A stretch of DNA of 6,174 nucleotides, taken from Rhizobiaceae bacterium. Lineage in GTDB: Bacteria; Pseudomonadota; Alphaproteobacteria; Rhizobiales; Rhizobiaceae. Both the position numbers and the translations under genes were made by a program. Numbering within the stretch: the first letter of the stretch is position 1; each line of letters begins with the position of its first letter. The stretch covers positions 1 through 6,174 of the forward strand of contig SCRB01000448.1 in NCBI GenBank assembly GCA_004299545.1. Direction: 5' to 3'. The notes under the pieces were generated by a model that saw only the letters and a list, made by a program, of their open reading frames with translations, did no database searches and was not told the DNA's origin. This document shows positions 5,786 through 6,174 of the stretch, in pieces.

Positions 5786-6174
5786 CTATTTCTCTCCGAG
5801 GAATATCTGGCGGATTTCGCTGTCGTTCAGCAGGACCTGAGCCGGGCCACTGCGGGCGTTTCGGCCATCCACCAGGATATAGGCGCGGTCGGATGCCATG
5901 AGCGAATGAAGGGCGTTCTGCTCCACCATCGCGATCGCGATCCCGTCATTCCTGATGTTCCCGATCATGGCGAAAAGCTTTTCGGCCGCGGCGGGCGAAA
6001 GGCCGGCAGTCGGTTCGTCCAGAAGCATGAGCCTCGGACCGACCATCAACGCCATGGCCATCGCGAGGAGCTGTCGCTGGCCGCCCGACAACGCGCCGCC
6101 TGGATGGCGCCGACGCGCCGCAATCTCGGGCATGCGCTCATAGACCTGGGCCGACCGTACTGCGAATTCCTTCC
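5786..6174 (-). CDS. livF: LivF-type ABC transporter ATPase, C-terminal part (5' end outside window)
   Basis: Only the last 129 or so codons lie in the window; the frame is open to the right edge, reading KEFAVRSAQVYERMPEI... at its start. The fragment contains the ABC signature LSGGQRQ (bases 6071-6091), Walker B with the catalytic glutamate LMLLDEPTAGLSP (beginning at 6031), and MVEQN at the switch position, where LivF proteins usually have this motif rather than a histidine. The C-terminus, SEIRQIFLGEK, is the usual LivF ending, which sets it apart from LivG. The Walker A half lies outside the window. The cytoplasmic ATPase would energise the LivHM permeases. It ends 36 bases before the binding-protein ATG. 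Finding an ATPase gene ahead of the binding-protein gene, with livH and livM after it, departs from the order livKHMGF of enteric bacteria. No livG is visible here. Confidence 0.92.
   Translation of the reverse strand, partial: KEFAVRSAQVYERMPEIAARRRHPGGALSGGQRQLLAMAMALMVGPRLMLLDEPTAGLSPAAAEKLFAMIGNIRNDGIAIAMVEQNALHSLMASDRAYILVDGRNARSGPAQVLLNDSEIRQIFLGEK

Overview
The window looks like a piece of a catabolic locus from a GC-rich proteobacterium. An alphaproteobacterium, perhaps of the Rhizobiales, is my guess; it rests on codon and base composition by eye, the twin-arginine binding protein and the style of the Liv-type transporter, and no marker gene confirms it. Every gene I accept lies on the minus strand, so the locus is transcribed from right to left. 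The gaps are short: a 4-bp stop/start overlap, then 6, 16, 36, 65 and 147 bases. This is consistent with one operon. I see no rRNA, tRNA, CRISPR array, insertion sequence or integrase.

Layout in transcription order. At the right edge is the C-terminal part of a LivF-type ATPase (5786-6174, its 5' end outside the window). Next are a Tat-exported periplasmic solute-binding protein (4538-5749), a LivH-type permease (3524-4390) and a LivM-type permease (2582-3517). Together they form most of a branched-chain-amino-acid-type (HAAT family) ABC importer; the LivG ATPase is not seen and may lie upstream of livF. The binding-protein/livH gap is the only long spacer (147 bases) and holds inverted repeats, probably separating binding-protein mRNA from permease mRNA.

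The transporter genes run directly into three enzyme-like genes. The first is an alpha/beta hydrolase resembling 3-oxoadipate enol-lactonase and N-formylmaleamate deformylase (1785-2570). The second is a two-lobed protein with an N-terminal NxWYDTDHIPER motif, of the dimeric alpha-beta-barrel/EthD-like type (1178-1768). The third is a metalloprotein of the M29 aminopeptidase / 2,5-dihydroxypyridine-dioxygenase (NicX) superfamily (57-1112). A further gene probably starts at the left edge, but its reading frame is unclear.

Working model (inference): the importer brings in a small organic acid, amide or N-heterocycle, and the cytoplasmic enzymes open or hydrolyse it. The substrate cannot be read from the sequence. 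The most interesting points are the M29-like metal-ligand set in the NicX-like protein, the unusual three-enzyme combination coupled to an importer, and the frame anomaly at the left edge.
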